Source of the DNA: Bacillus cereus
GTDB taxonomy: Bacteria; Bacillota; Bacilli; Bacillales; Bacillaceae_G
Assembly: GCF_002584535.1 (NCBI RefSeq)
Contig: NZ_NUOT01000009.1
Location: 22,914 to 86,913 of the forward strand
Direction of reading: 5' to 3'
DNA length: 64,000 nt
In this document: positions 9,735-19,262 of the stretch, one piece after another
Numbering within the stretch: the first letter of the stretch is position 1
Layout: every line of letters starts with the position of its first letter
The notes under the pieces: model-generated
What the model saw: the letters and a program-made list of their open reading frames with translations, nothing else
Told to the model about the DNA's origin: nothing
Database searches by the model: none
Program-made: the position numbers and the translations under genes

Positions 9735-11108
9735 TTATTTTTTAGCCCGATTCGCAATTTCTAAAGCGCGGTCTGTTTCTTTAGCTGCTTGATCTAATGC
9801 TTGTTTTACATCTGTTCCTTCTATAATACTTTCCATTGCCTTTTGTACTTTTTGACGCGATTCTGGAAATACTGTAATTAACGCGCCCTGTGTTGCAGGT
9901 GATACTTTCGAATCATGAAGTTGATTCACCGTTACTTGTAATTGTGGATATTTCTCATATTCTTTTTTAACTAACTCCTCCTCATACGCCTTTGGATTTA
10001 CCGCGAAGTATCCTGTGTTTACATGCCATTCTGCTTGTATAGATGGTGTAGTCATATACTTCATAAACTCCCAAACCGCTTTTTGTTTCTCTTTCCCAAT
10101 ATCTTTGGCCATCCATAATGATGCGCCGCCAATAATAACACCTTCCCTTTGAACATCTTCAGGATAAGGTAGATACGCTACCCCAACTTGAAACGGTGCG
10201 CTGTTAATTATATCCTTCACACCAGCTGAAGAATCTAGGTACATTGCTGTTTTCCCCGCTAAAAAGGCAGCACGCGTATTATCCCAATCCGAACCGTAGT
10301 TACCATTAATACCTTCTTTATTAAGATTATTGACAAACTCTAAAATTCTTTGCCCCTCTTTCCCATTAAAAGTTGCTTTCGTTGCTGCTTTAGCACGACC
10401 ATTATCATTATTTACATACGTTCCGCCTTGAACCGCTAACATTTCTTCAAAAAACCAAGTATCTAATAAATAAGTAAACCCGTAACGCTTTACTTGATTC
10501 CCTTCTTTTTTCGTTAATTTCTTCCCTGCTTCCTCTATTTCTTTAAATGTCTTTGGGGCTTGGTCTGGATCTAATCCCACTTCCTTAAATGCATCTTTGT
10601 TATATACCATAACAGGTGTAGAAGAGTTAAAAGGCATCGAATATTGCTTTTTATCTACTGTATAATAACTGCGAATATTTGGTTCCCATTGAGACACATC
10701 ATACTTATCTTGATCGATGAACTTTTGAACCGGTTCAATTTTCCCGCTATCAATCATATATTTCGTTCCACCATCAAAAACTTGAATAACATCTGGTGCA
10801 TCCTTTGTGCCTGCAATATTCTTGTACTTAATAAACGATTCATCATATGTACCTTGGAACAACGCTCTTACTTCAACCTTATCTTGAGATTGATTATACT
10901 TTTGAACAATTTGTTCTAAAACTTCTTTTGTTTTTCCACCCATTGCATGCCAAAATACAATCTCTGTCTTTCCACTGCTCATTTTTTCACTGTTCTCCTT
11001 AACTTTTGATTGCTCTTTCCCAGAAACATTTGAATTGGAGCAGGCTGTTACCAAAAACAAAATACATAATGATACAATAGTAAGAAATTTTTTCCCCACA
11101 CTTCTCAA
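9735..11108 (-). CDS. ABC transporter substrate-binding lipoprotein, UgpB-like
   Basis: 457 residues. Signal peptide with lipobox LVTAC, Cys23, so it is a lipoprotein on the outer face of the membrane. The mature part resembles glycerol-3-phosphate binding proteins: EIVFWHAMGGKTKEVLEQI and the VRALFQGTYDESF stretch align in style with UgpB. The start is TTG 11108, with GGGGGAG upstream; a longer frame from 11150 would precede the ribosome binding site. No permease or ATPase genes of the sugar-ABC type lie nearby, so partners must be elsewhere. Likely ligand glycerol-3-phosphate or a glycerophosphodiester (inferred). Confidence 0.85.
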   Translation of the reverse strand: MRSVGKKFLTIVSLCILFLVTACSNSNVSGKEQSKVKENSEKMSSGKTEIVFWHAMGGKTKEVLEQIVQKYNQSQDKVEVRALFQGTYDESFIKYKNIAGTKDAPDVIQVFDGGTKYMIDSGKIEPVQKFIDQDKYDVSQWEPNIRSYYTVDKKQYSMPFNSSTPVMVYNKDAFKEVGLDPDQAPKTFKEIEEAGKKLTKKEGNQVKRYGFTYLLDTWFFEEMLAVQGGTYVNNDNGRAKAATKATFNGKEGQRILEFVNNLNKEGINGNYGSDWDNTRAAFLAGKTAMYLDSSAGVKDIINSAPFQVGVAYLPYPEDVQREGVIIGGASLWMAKDIGKEKQKAVWEFMKYMTTPSIQAEWHVNTGYFAVNPKAYEEELVKKEYEKYPQLQVTVNQLHDSKVSPATQGALITVFPESRQKVQKAMESIIEGTDVKQALDQAAKETDRALEIANRAKK

Positions 11109-11335
11109 CTTTCTCTCCCCCTTTTCATACAAAAAGACCATAAGTAACAATAGCGATTTTAAATCATTCTCCGCTGCGTTATACTATGGCCTCTACACGA
11201 ATTTTGTATGTATTTGTGTTTACATGTTTTAGTATATCTTACATTTATGAATTTCTTGTAAATAACGATCATGTAGTGTAAAAGATACAATATTTTAATG
11301 TAAAAATTTGTTACCATTAACAAATTAAGATAGAG

Positions 11336-11371
11336 AAAAACCGTTAAGATTATTCTTCTTAACGGCTTTTT
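11336..11371. terminator. Bidirectional terminator
   Basis: CCGTTAAGA/TCTTAACGG hairpin flanked by AAAAA and TTTTT, just downstream (minus strand) of the ABC permease gene. Confidence 0.85.
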
Positions 11372-11380
11372 CATCTGTTA

Positions 11381-12325
11381 TTACGTTAAATCGCGCTTTA
11401 AAAATACAGTATAAGAAATACCTAAAAATACAAGTAAGTAAATTAGAAGCATACAAGACGCAAATGATAATGTTACACCTTGAATGAAACTACCACCCTT
11501 TAAGATTCCATATAAATCTGTATTAGCTGGTAATAAAAACTTCATCCATTCGTACCTAGACGCTGGTATTAAAATAATTCCACCAGATAACGCCACGAAT
11601 AAGGAAATACCAATTGCTCCCCCACTCGATCTCGTTAGAACAGAAATCATAAAAGCAAATGCTGCATACACAAGAGTTGGCAACCATTCTAATACATAAT
11701 ACTTACTCACATCAACAAATATATTTTGCTGAACGATATTACCATTTTGCATGATAAATTCCACCCATGCAGGTTGTTGAAATTTATAAATAATAAACCC
11801 GCATAAAAGTGAGAAAACCATATTAAATATAAATAATAATGCAGAGAAAATAACAATTGCAATATACTTCGCTGTTAAAATTTTAAATCGACTTGCCGGG
11901 CGAATCATTAAAAATTTATAAGTTCCCCAATTGTACTCATTCGCAAAAATTGTACTTGCATATACAAGAATAAATGGTAATAAAATTGGAAACACAATTA
12001 AACCTGTGTCCCTCATAAAAGTTAAAGGTGAATCGCCTGCTGGTGGAGTATTCGTATCTAAATGCTTCATTTTCAACTGATACTCTTTAACAAGCTCATC
12101 TCCTGATTTTTGATTCAAAATATCCTGTTTTGTACTCCCAAGTTTTTTTTCAATTTCTGCCGTTCTTTCTGTATAATCTATTTTCCAATCTCCCGATGAA
12201 GATGGAAAATATTTAACTGACACCCATCCCAAACCTATAACTAGAATTGTAATAATGGCAAATGGAATAATCGTTCGCTTCCGTTTAAAAATTTTATATA
12301 TTTCATTGTAAACTAAATTAAACAA
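11381..12325 (-). CDS. ABC-2 type transporter permease
   Basis: 314 residues with six predicted membrane segments and a large extracytoplasmic loop after the first one (residues 40-100), the layout of BcrB/YhcI-type ABC-2 permeases. It overlaps the upstream ATPase gene by 8 bases, so both are made together and form a two-component exporter. Possible substrates include peptides or antibiotics; nothing in the sequence decides this. No sensor kinase/response regulator pair is adjacent. Confidence 0.85.
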   Translation of the reverse strand: MFNLVYNEIYKIFKRKRTIIPFAIITILVIGLGWVSVKYFPSSSGDWKIDYTERTAEIEKKLGSTKQDILNQKSGDELVKEYQLKMKHLDTNTPPAGDSPLTFMRDTGLIVFPILLPFILVYASTIFANEYNWGTYKFLMIRPASRFKILTAKYIAIVIFSALLFIFNMVFSLLCGFIIYKFQQPAWVEFIMQNGNIVQQNIFVDVSKYYVLEWLPTLVYAAFAFMISVLTRSSGGAIGISLFVALSGGIILIPASRYEWMKFLLPANTDLYGILKGGSFIQGVTLSFASCMLLIYLLVFLGISYTVFLKRDLT

Positions 12326-13229
12326 TATCCTTTCCCCCTGTTAATTCTAAAAACTTCTCTTCCAGCGTTTTTCTTTCTTCATAAACACGATAAATACGAA
12401 TACCTTGTTCTGTTAATGTACGAATCACATCTGGAATTTCTTCATTTTTCACAATCATAATCAATTCATTATCTTGAATCGTGACATCATGTTTTAAAAG
12501 TTCAGCCGCTTGCTTCACATCGTCCACGCGTATATGTATCATATCCATCTCTTCGTTTTCATTACGCTGAATATTTTGGGTTGCCACATATTCTCCGTGC
12601 TGAATAATAATAACTCGATCACACATCAATTCAACTTCAGATAATAAATGACTTGAAACAAGGACAGCTTTCCCTTGTTCATGAGCAATTTTCTTTATAT
12701 ACATACGCATTTCGTGAATCCCACTTGGATCCAGTCCATTGGTCGGTTCATCTAAAATGAGTACATCTGGATTATGTACGAGTGCTTGCGCAATTCCTAA
12801 ACGCTGTCTCATACCAAGCGAATACGCTTTTACTTTACGATTAATAACCTGTCCCATACCTAATAATTGGACTACCTCGTCAATACGCTCTTCAGTAACA
12901 TTACCATGCATACGTCCAAAATATGTTAAGTTTTCATACCCACTTAAAAAAGGATAAAATTCCGGATTTTCAATTACGGCACCGATTTTCATAGCTGTAC
13001 CTTCAAACTCTTGTTTTACAGATTGTCCGTCAATCCATACTTCTCCTTCAGTCATACTTATCATACCGACCATCATTCGCATCAATGTTGTTTTTCCGGC
13101 ACCGTTTGGTCCTAATAAACCAACAACTTCTCCCTTCTTTACTTCAAAGCTTATATTTTCTACTAATGTCTTTGAGCCGATTCGCTTTGTTAGTTGTTCT
13201 ACTCTCACTATAGATTGTTTATTTACCAT
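12318..13229 (-). CDS. ABC transporter ATP-binding protein
   Basis: 303 residues with Walker A GPNGAGKTT, signature motif YSLGMRQRLGIAQAL, Walker B DVLILDEPTNGLDP and the switch histidine in VLVSSHLLSE. This is the BcrA/CcmA-like subfamily that pairs with ABC-2 permeases. The start at 13229 (MVNKQSIV) has AAAGG 9 nt upstream; TTG at 13238 is too close to it. Partner permease overlaps downstream. Confidence 0.92.
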   Translation of the reverse strand: MVNKQSIVRVEQLTKRIGSKTLVENISFEVKKGEVVGLLGPNGAGKTTLMRMMVGMISMTEGEVWIDGQSVKQEFEGTAMKIGAVIENPEFYPFLSGYENLTYFGRMHGNVTEERIDEVVQLLGMGQVINRKVKAYSLGMRQRLGIAQALVHNPDVLILDEPTNGLDPSGIHEMRMYIKKIAHEQGKAVLVSSHLLSEVELMCDRVIIIQHGEYVATQNIQRNENEEMDMIHIRVDDVKQAAELLKHDVTIQDNELIMIVKNEEIPDVIRTLTEQGIRIYRVYEERKTLEEKFLELTGGKDIV

Positions 13230-13307
13230 CCTATACAACCTTTCTCTCTAACACTTTTTTCAGTTCCTTACACTGTATCATGATTATTTTCTGCTGTAAA
13301 ACGACGA

Positions 13308-13333
13308 AAAAGACATGATATCTCATGCCTTTC
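13308..13333 (-). terminator. Terminator overlapping end of FtsX-like gene
   Basis: On the minus strand GGCATGA/TCATGTC closes a GATA loop and is followed by TTTTTC. It overlaps the stop codon, so the ABC pair downstream is probably a separate transcript. Confidence 0.6.
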
Positions 13334-13898
13334 TCTCCATTTTATATACTTGTTCACATGGAAATTTCCGAATAAACTTATAACATTGCCATATGGATAA
13401 TAAGATTATAATACTCACTAGCATCGTTACTACCAATAATGCGTATGATGTAATAGGTATGCTATTTATTCCATGAACTCCTGTTAGCTTTATAAAAATC
13501 ACTGTAAATAACTTCAAAAATAACATTCCGTGAATTAAACCAAAAAGAATCGCTCCTCCATAAATCAAAACCTGCTCCTGAGATAACAAGCAAAAAATCG
13601 TTCTTTTTTTCATACCAGCAATTTCATACAACAGTAGTTCCTGTTTCCTATTTTTTAAGAATCTTTTTGTCATTTGGTATGTAACAGCAGTGCATACAAA
13701 AAACAACAGTACTTCCCCATAATATAACGTAGCTAGCAAAAACGGTCTATGTTGTATTTTTTCTATTACCGCTTCATTAGATCGGACAGATATAATAAAA
13801 AAATATAGCATGGTACTCATTGCTATCCATATAAATTGTTTTAATCTTTGGGCAGCGTAGTTCTGTATATTTTTCCTTGCTAACCGAAATAAAGACAT
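13323..13898 (-). CDS. Small FtsX/BceB-like membrane protein
   Basis: 191 residues with about four membrane segments. Its start (MSLFRLARKNIQNYAAQRLK) and the charged loop MTKRFLKNRKQELLLYEIAG followed by MKKRTIFCLL resemble the first half of BceB/FtsX-type permeases, which are normally 600 or more residues. It therefore looks like a half-sized relative or a surviving N-terminal domain. The GTGGGGGAA ribosome binding site fixes the start. No dedicated ATPase overlaps it; the ABC ATPase at 12318 is 94 bp downstream. Function unknown. Confidence 0.6.
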   Translation of the reverse strand: MSLFRLARKNIQNYAAQRLKQFIWIAMSTMLYFFIISVRSNEAVIEKIQHRPFLLATLYYGEVLLFFVCTAVTYQMTKRFLKNRKQELLLYEIAGMKKRTIFCLLSQEQVLIYGGAILFGLIHGMLFLKLFTVIFIKLTGVHGINSIPITSYALLVVTMLVSIIILLSIWQCYKFIRKFPCEQVYKMERKA

Positions 13899-13913
13899 AA
13901 TTGATTCCCCCAC

Positions 13914-14225
13914 CTTACTTCATAACGTCCAATCTTCTATATTACTAGTGTATAAAAATATGACCTTTTAAACATCGAACTATAATCGGAATATTTACTA
14001 GGTCTTAAGTCGCAGAAATGACCGCTTCTGAAAATAGCTTACCTAATGTCTGCATTTAAAGAAATTAGTAGCCCCATAAAAATAAAATATAATACAAGAA
14101 CAGTTCTTACTGCTTGGATAAAAACAAATAAAAATCATATATTTTCACTCTCTATGGATGATGAAAGCTCACGCCAACAATTAATTCTAGAAAATGAACA
14201 TGTCTACCTATTCAGTATTGAAATA
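13914..14225. other. Intergenic stretch without recognised gene
   Basis: Very AT-rich DNA between the FtsX-like gene and the cidR terminator. A plus-strand frame opening at 14046 has no ribosome binding site and runs antisense into the LysR gene, so I do not call it. No repeats or clear promoter seen. Confidence 0.5.
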
Positions 14226-14264
14226 AAAAAGGAGATACACCATAATAGTATCTCCTCTTTTAAC
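14226..14264 (-). terminator. Terminator of the LysR gene
   Basis: AGGAGATAC/GTATCTCCT stem with a 9-nt loop, followed on the minus strand by TTTTTTATTT; 15 bp after the LysR stop codon. Confidence 0.88.
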
Positions 14265-14278
14265 ACATTTGTGCCACC

Positions 14279-15181
14279 TTACTTATCATTCTCCACTTCT
14301 ATTCGCTTTTTCTCCCTTGCAATTTTTAAAAACTCTAGCAACTCAGGATTACTATTTGACTTCCGATATGCAACCGACATCTCTGCTACAAAATTAGAAT
14401 CATATATAGCCTTATATACAACTTCTGTTTTATACAACTTATTCGCAGAAACCGGAATCACTGTTAATCCAATTCCCGCTGCTACAAGCCCCATAACAGT
14501 TTGGTACTCTGTTGCTTCCTGTACAATGTGTGGGCTGAATCCAGCGTTCCTACATAAGGATAAAATCGTATCGTATAATGCAGGCCAAACCGGTCTAGTT
14601 ATGAACACAAATGGCTCATCTTGTAAATCTTCAATATGAATTTCTTCTTTCTCTGCTAGTGGATGCGCTTTTGGTAAACATAATGTACACGAAAGCTTTT
14701 GAATGGGTTCTAATTCTAGTAATTGCGTATTAATTGGTGGACGTAAAAATCCAACATCAATTCGATTATCATGAAGCGCATGAACCTGATCTGGTGTCGA
14801 TAATTCATGCAGTGCAACAGATACTCTCGGGAACTTCTCTCGATACTCCCTAACAATAGACGGTAAAATATCATATATAGCTGCCCCTACAAACCCAATT
14901 GAAAGTGATCCAACCTCTCCCCTTTGTGCACTTTGTGCAACTTCTACCGCCTTCTCAATTTGATCAAATGCTTTTTTCACTTCTTTTAAAAACATTTCTC
15001 CTGCTTCTGTCAGCTCAACTTTCCGCTTCGTTCTTGAAAATAATGTAACCCCCATCTCTTTCTCTAATTGCTGAATTTGTTGACTTAGCGGTGGCTGTGT
15101 CATTTGCAAGCGAGCAGCTGCCCGCCCAAAATGTAACTCTTCTGCCACAACAACAAAATATTGCAAATGCCGTAATTCCAT
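14279..15181 (-). CDS. cidR: LysR family regulator, CidR/YwbI type
   Basis: 300 residues. Winged helix-turn-helix at residues 1-60 (MELRHLQYFVVVAEELHFGR, then AARLQMTQPPLSQQIQQLEK), then a periplasmic-binding-like effector domain. It is divergent from cidA-cidB, the arrangement of YwbI-YwbH-YwbG in B. subtilis and of CidR-CidAB in staphylococci, where the regulator activates cidAB in response to acetate or pyruvate overflow. The 144-bp AT-rich gap holds the shared promoter region. The symbol is inferred from context. Confidence 0.8.
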   Translation of the reverse strand: MELRHLQYFVVVAEELHFGRAAARLQMTQPPLSQQIQQLEKEMGVTLFSRTKRKVELTEAGEMFLKEVKKAFDQIEKAVEVAQSAQRGEVGSLSIGFVGAAIYDILPSIVREYREKFPRVSVALHELSTPDQVHALHDNRIDVGFLRPPINTQLLELEPIQKLSCTLCLPKAHPLAEKEEIHIEDLQDEPFVFITRPVWPALYDTILSLCRNAGFSPHIVQEATEYQTVMGLVAAGIGLTVIPVSANKLYKTEVVYKAIYDSNFVAEMSVAYRKSNSNPELLEFLKIAREKKRIEVENDK

Positions 15182-15325
15182 TTTGGATCCTCTTTTCGAT
15201 TAATATGTATAATAAATTAATAACATATAATTTATATATTAGACAAATATTTCGAAAGGATTTATAGTAGAAATTGTTAATTTTTTTTACAATTTTTATG
15301 TAAAAAACGAAAGAGGTGTTACTGT

Positions 15326-15688
15326 ATGAAATGGTGGAAATTAAGCGGACAAACCTTACTCTTATTTTGTTTCGCTTGGACAGGTGAATGGATCGCAAAG
15401 CAGGCACACCTCCCAATTCCAGGAAGTATTATCGGCATTTTCTTATTGTTAATATCATTAAAATTTAACTTGGTGAAAAAAGAATGGATTCAAGATGGAG
15501 CAGACTTTTTATTAAAAGAACTTATATTATTTTTTATTCCTTCTGCCGTGGCTGTTATCCGCTACAAAGATACATTATCACAATATGGTATCGATCTCAT
15601 TTTGATTATCATGATTAGTACCCTTTGTGTAACACTCGTCACTGGAATCTTAACAGAAATGCTATTAAAGCGGAAAGGATCAGCATAA
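15326..15688 (+). CDS. cidA: CidA/LrgA family holin-like protein
   Basis: 120 residues, four membrane segments, with the family signature [20 protein letters not shown] and a short basic tail. CidA/LrgA proteins resemble phage holins and with CidB/LrgB affect murein hydrolase export, cell death and, in Bacillus, pyruvate uptake (PftA/PftB-type relatives). Preceded by AAAGAGGTG. Its stop codon overlaps the next start (TAATG). Confidence 0.9.
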   Translation: MKWWKLSGQTLLLFCFAWTGEWIAKQAHLPIPGSIIGIFLLLISLKFNLVKKEWIQDGADFLLKELILFFIPSAVAVIRYKDTLSQYGIDLILIIMISTLCVTLVTGILTEMLLKRKGSA

Positions 15689-16365
15689 TGATCGGCTTTT
15701 TTTGTTTACTATTAACACTATTAACATATTGGATTTCTAAGAAACTTTATTGGTGCTGGAATTGGAGTATACTTTCACCACTTCTCGTTTGTCCAATTGT
15801 TTTAATTGCGTTATTACTTGGACTCGATACATCTTATGAAACATACAATTCTGGCGGTCAATGGTTAACTGAACTATTAAAACCAGCAACGGTAGCTTTT
15901 GCATGGCCAATCTATAAATATTTTGATTTATTAAAAAAACATGCAAGTGCAATTTTAATTAACGTCATTGTTGGTTCATTATTATCTGTTATTACTTCGG
16001 CTCTTCTGGCAGATGCTTTTCATATTGATTCATCACTGGAACAAAGCTTAGCACCGCACATTGTCACAACACCGATTGCAATGGCGATCTCAGAAATGAT
16101 TGGCGGTATGTCACAATTAACAGCTGTATTCGTTGTACTTACAGCACTAACGGGAGCACTGTTAGGTCCTTCTCTTATTCGCATATGCCGCATTAAAACA
16201 TCCATTGCGAAAGGTATTATGCTAGGTACTAGCGCAAACGGAACTGGTACTTCAAAAGCATTTGAAATCGGACCAGTTGAAGGTACAATTGCAAGTTTAT
16301 CCATGCTTCTAACAGCTGGGGCAAGTTTAGTCATTGTGCCACTTTGCTTATCTTGGTTACAATAA
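15688..16365 (+). CDS. cidB: CidB/LrgB family protein
   Basis: 225 residues with multiple membrane segments and the LrgB-family stretches LLKPATVAFAWPIYK, APHIVTTPIAMAISEMIGG and GTSANGTGTSKAFEIGPVEG. Partner of CidA in the membrane. The start overlaps the cidA stop by one base, giving coupled translation; longer upstream frames lie inside cidA. Regulated presumably by the divergent LysR protein. Confidence 0.9.
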   Translation: MIGFFCLLLTLLTYWISKKLYWCWNWSILSPLLVCPIVLIALLLGLDTSYETYNSGGQWLTELLKPATVAFAWPIYKYFDLLKKHASAILINVIVGSLLSVITSALLADAFHIDSSLEQSLAPHIVTTPIAMAISEMIGGMSQLTAVFVVLTALTGALLGPSLIRICRIKTSIAKGIMLGTSANGTGTSKAFEIGPVEGTIASLSMLLTAGASLVIVPLCLSWLQ

Positions 16366-16387
16366 ACCACACGATTCTTTTATTTTA

Positions 16388-16451
16388 TTTATCCCAATTA
16401 GTCGGGCTTTGGATAAAGTGAGGACTTACCGCCCACAAATAGTGAGATAAA
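16388..16451 (+). repeat. bcr1-like repeat, shortened copy
   Basis: Starts TTTATCCCA and ends ACCGCCCACAAATAGTGAGATAAA. The right-hand motif recurs at 36600-36629, 38035-38063 and 40200-40225. The ends form a short inverted repeat (TTTATCCCA/TGAGATAAA). At about 64 bp it is less than half the length of the copies at 36.5 and 40.1 kb. Family name inferred from memory of B. cereus dispersed repeats. Confidence 0.55.
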
Positions 16452-16468
16452 AATAAATTATTACAAGA

Positions 16469-16513
16469 AAAAGGATAGAAACTGTAGTATAGCGCTACAG
16501 TTTCTATCCTTTT
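16469..16513. terminator. Strong bidirectional terminator
   Basis: 19-bp perfect stem (AAAAGGATAGAAACTGTAG and its complement) with a 7-nt loop and T/A runs on both sides, between convergent cidB and the RocB-like gene. Confidence 0.92.
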
Positions 16514-16568
16514 CTTAATTTTAATTGAAATCTCGATTTAAATTTCTTTCTTTCTTATACAGACATAA

Positions 16569-18209
16569 CTATAACTGTGCAATTTTATTAGGAACTAGTA
16601 ATTTTTCAATACATATTGGTAACATATCCAGTAACGTTTCAAATGCGTAATTTATGTCTAAGCGCTCTGTCCATTGGTGTGCATCTCTTCCTACTGGTCC
16701 CATATTTAATACTGGAACATCAAATTTTTCTAATTCCTGAAGCGGAATTGAATAACCTTTATTCCATAATGGCATATTTTCAACAAGTGAGCTCATTGAA
16801 TCAACTGGGTACTGTAAGCCCACATAGCTTAAATCTGAAATTCCGCCAAAATAATTTTGATTTTTAAAAGTAATTCCATGACTGTAGTGAGCATACCTTT
16901 CCATTTCTCCAACTACTTCTTTAATCAAAGAATTGTGGTGTGAGCTCACAGCTGGGTAGTATGGTGGGGCAAAGAAAAGTACAATCAGTGGTGCCTTTTC
17001 TTTACATAAAATAGCTAATTTATCAACCAAATCAATTGTTACCTCACGATCATCTTTATCTTCTCTATTTTTTATAACAGTAGATTGAATACTATCTATT
17101 TTTTCTTGCCCATGTTGTTTAATTGCATAAGCGATAAGTTCTTCATACGTTAATACATTTACTTTAAGATTAGGCGGTATGAACGGATTATACTTAGAAA
17201 AACGATATGCTTGCTTCTCATACGACTCTTCAATTTTCTCTGCTACTTTCGTTACCTTTTGATGTAACAATGCAATTACATCCATCATCGTTTTTTCTAG
17301 TAAAAACAAATTAAATAATGTAACTGCACGATGAGGAATTTGTACAGAATAATCCTCCTTCAAGTCCCTCTGAAATAAATTAGTGGGCGGGGGACACGCT
17401 TCTCCTTCTACAATATCACAAAGTTCCGTATTCAATTCTAATTCAGCTGTTAATAATGAAGCCATATAATTTGCATTTAATCCTGCAAAAGGTTCACCTA
17501 CATGTGTTTCTTTTCCATAGCAAAGAAAACCAGGCAACACCTTACCAATAGAGCCAGTGTAAATATACTTATTTTGATCACCTGGATATCGAGAAAACAT
17601 AGGTTCTGAATTTAGGACTGTTTTATATTCTAAGTTATGTTCTTTTGCTAAATCTAATAATCTTGGAACAGCAGCCCTCATCCCTACAGAGTTCACTTCT
17701 TCATCTGGAACAGTCAATAAAAGGACATTTCCATCAAATCTTCCTTCACAAGCTTGCTCAACCATCGCCATTTGCAAAGCTAGACCACATTTCATATCCA
17801 TTGTTCCTCTACCAAATAACCAATCCCCTTGTGCTATATCTTCACGTACATGATCTGGTAATTCATCTTTGTGAGAATAAAACATAGATGTTAATTTTTT
17901 AGGGTTAAATGCATCTGCTTTCCACACTCCATAATCTTGTACATCTACAACATCAAAATGACTAACAAGAATTACTGTATTTTTTGTACTATTATTTTTC
18001 TTTACTAGAGCCGTAACAAAATATCGTCCATCCCCAGTCGGATTTTTTTGCAAATGATGCGAGTTTTGTTTGAAATAGTGTAAGTCAGATAATTGTTCTA
18101 CAACAAAATCAGGCAATATAACTTCAGCTTCCGAGCCAGTAATACTAGGAATTTCAACAAGATTGCTTAATAATTGAACCAATTGTTCTTTTGATTGCCA
18201 TTTTGACAT
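16569..18209 (-). CDS. RocB-like M20 family peptidase
   Basis: 546 residues of the M20 metallopeptidase clan, resembling RocB, the arginine-utilisation protein of B. subtilis. Zinc-site features: VILVSHFDVVDV (His/Asp), FGRGTMDMKCGLALQ (bridging Asp) and LTVPDEEVNSVGMRAA (catalytic Glu pair). RocB is assigned to arginine/ornithine catabolism but its exact substrate is unknown. Adjacent are an IclR regulator and the stump of a RocE-type permease, so the three may once have been one amino-acid utilisation locus. Confidence 0.85.
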   Translation of the reverse strand: MSKWQSKEQLVQLLSNLVEIPSITGSEAEVILPDFVVEQLSDLHYFKQNSHHLQKNPTGDGRYFVTALVKKNNSTKNTVILVSHFDVVDVQDYGVWKADAFNPKKLTSMFYSHKDELPDHVREDIAQGDWLFGRGTMDMKCGLALQMAMVEQACEGRFDGNVLLLTVPDEEVNSVGMRAAVPRLLDLAKEHNLEYKTVLNSEPMFSRYPGDQNKYIYTGSIGKVLPGFLCYGKETHVGEPFAGLNANYMASLLTAELELNTELCDIVEGEACPPPTNLFQRDLKEDYSVQIPHRAVTLFNLFLLEKTMMDVIALLHQKVTKVAEKIEESYEKQAYRFSKYNPFIPPNLKVNVLTYEELIAYAIKQHGQEKIDSIQSTVIKNREDKDDREVTIDLVDKLAILCKEKAPLIVLFFAPPYYPAVSSHHNSLIKEVVGEMERYAHYSHGITFKNQNYFGGISDLSYVGLQYPVDSMSSLVENMPLWNKGYSIPLQELEKFDVPVLNMGPVGRDAHQWTERLDINYAFETLLDMLPICIEKLLVPNKIAQL

Positions 18210-18286
18210 ATAACCCCCCTGTTTTCCACATTATGAAATCCATTTCCGCTATATGAGTAAAAAATGACGACAGGCTATCAAAATTA

Positions 18287-19033
18287 TTATTCTGATGTTC
18301 TGCCGATTTTTATTGATATTTCACTAGCCGCTTGTTTTACCTTACTAATAAGAAATGATAGTCGATCATTATTAATGCGATGACTAATTAACCCAATACT
18401 TAATGCTCCTACTACTTTATGATTAAATCCTATAATTGGTGCAGCTACTGAAGCTGTCCCTTCTGTTTTTTCACTATAACTCACAGCATATCCTTCATTT
18501 CTTATCTGCTTTAGTTGATTAAAAAGAACTTGCTTTTGTTCTGGTAAAGAAGAAAGTAAATGTTCTACAATGTGTTCCATTTCATTCGTTTTCATATTAG
18601 CAAGCATCGTTTTATTTGCGGCGCCAATCGAAAGAGGAATCTGTTCCCCTAAGTTATCGATAACTCGAATTTTTAAAGGACTATCTATTCTTTCAATAAT
18701 AATAGAATGTGTTCCATTTGGAATATTCAAATAAACACTTTCTTCAACTTCAGCAGCCAAACGCTTCATCACTTCTCTTGCAACAGATCTGTAGTCTATC
18801 TTCTCTAATTGACGTAATCCTATTTCCATCCACATTGGTCCAGTTGTGTACTGTTTTGTTTCTGAAATTTGTGTAACTAATCCGTGCTCCATTAGAGAGT
18901 TAAGTAACCTATGTACTGTACTAACCGGGAGATGTGTTCTATCAGCTATATCAGAGATAGCCCAATACTCTTTTTCATTTGTAGAATTTAATAACTTAAT
19001 AATACCTATCGCTCGATCAATGGACTGTACCAT
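18287..19033 (-). CDS. IclR family transcriptional regulator
   Basis: 248 residues: N-terminal winged helix (AISDIADRTHLPVSTVHRLL) and C-terminal IclR effector domain (YSEKTEGTASVAAPIIGFNH, VVGALSIGL). The start at 19033 has GAGGCGAG upstream; TTG 19045 is less likely. It lies upstream of the RocB-like gene in the same direction and was divergent from an amino-acid permease gene of which only the start survives. It probably regulates the RocB-like gene; effector unknown. Confidence 0.88.
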   Translation of the reverse strand: MVQSIDRAIGIIKLLNSTNEKEYWAISDIADRTHLPVSTVHRLLNSLMEHGLVTQISETKQYTTGPMWMEIGLRQLEKIDYRSVAREVMKRLAAEVEESVYLNIPNGTHSIIIERIDSPLKIRVIDNLGEQIPLSIGAANKTMLANMKTNEMEHIVEHLLSSLPEQKQVLFNQLKQIRNEGYAVSYSEKTEGTASVAAPIIGFNHKVVGALSIGLISHRINNDRLSFLISKVKQAASEISIKIGRTSE

Positions 19034-19205
19034 AACTCGCCTCAACTTTACTTGTAATATATTAGTAACCTCAATTAACTATCAATTTAGCAAAAATCTA
19101 AACTGAAATCAATTAAATTGTCGAATTTTCCAAAAATAAAAATAACAATTTAAAAACGGAAACACATCAATTTTCACCCTATCAATTATGAAATTGAGGA
19201 AAACA

Positions 19206-19262
19206 ATGACGCAATTAAGCAATACAAATAATGAACTAAAACGTACTATGAAAAGTAGGCAT
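19206..19262 (+). pseudogene. Truncated amino-acid permease gene (5' end only, RocE/GabP type)
   Basis: ATG at 19206 with GAGG 7 nt upstream begins MTQLSNTNNELKRTMKSRHL. The ELKRTMKSRHL block is the conserved start of amino-acid/polyamine permeases such as RocE, normally followed by FMISLGGVIGTG. Here the frame diverges after HL and ends at TAA about 22 codons later inside the antisense NUDIX gene. The break is near 19255-19263. The intact start signals next to an IclR regulator and a RocB-like gene show that a deletion or rearrangement removed the rest. Confidence 0.7.

Noticed and set aside
14046-14639. 197-codon plus-strand ORF
   Set aside because: Mostly antisense to the LysR gene and runs through its terminator hairpin; no ribosome binding site.
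15182-15325. Riboswitch or T-box before cidA
   Set aside because: The gap is simple AT-rich DNA with no conserved leader fold; LysR control explains it better.
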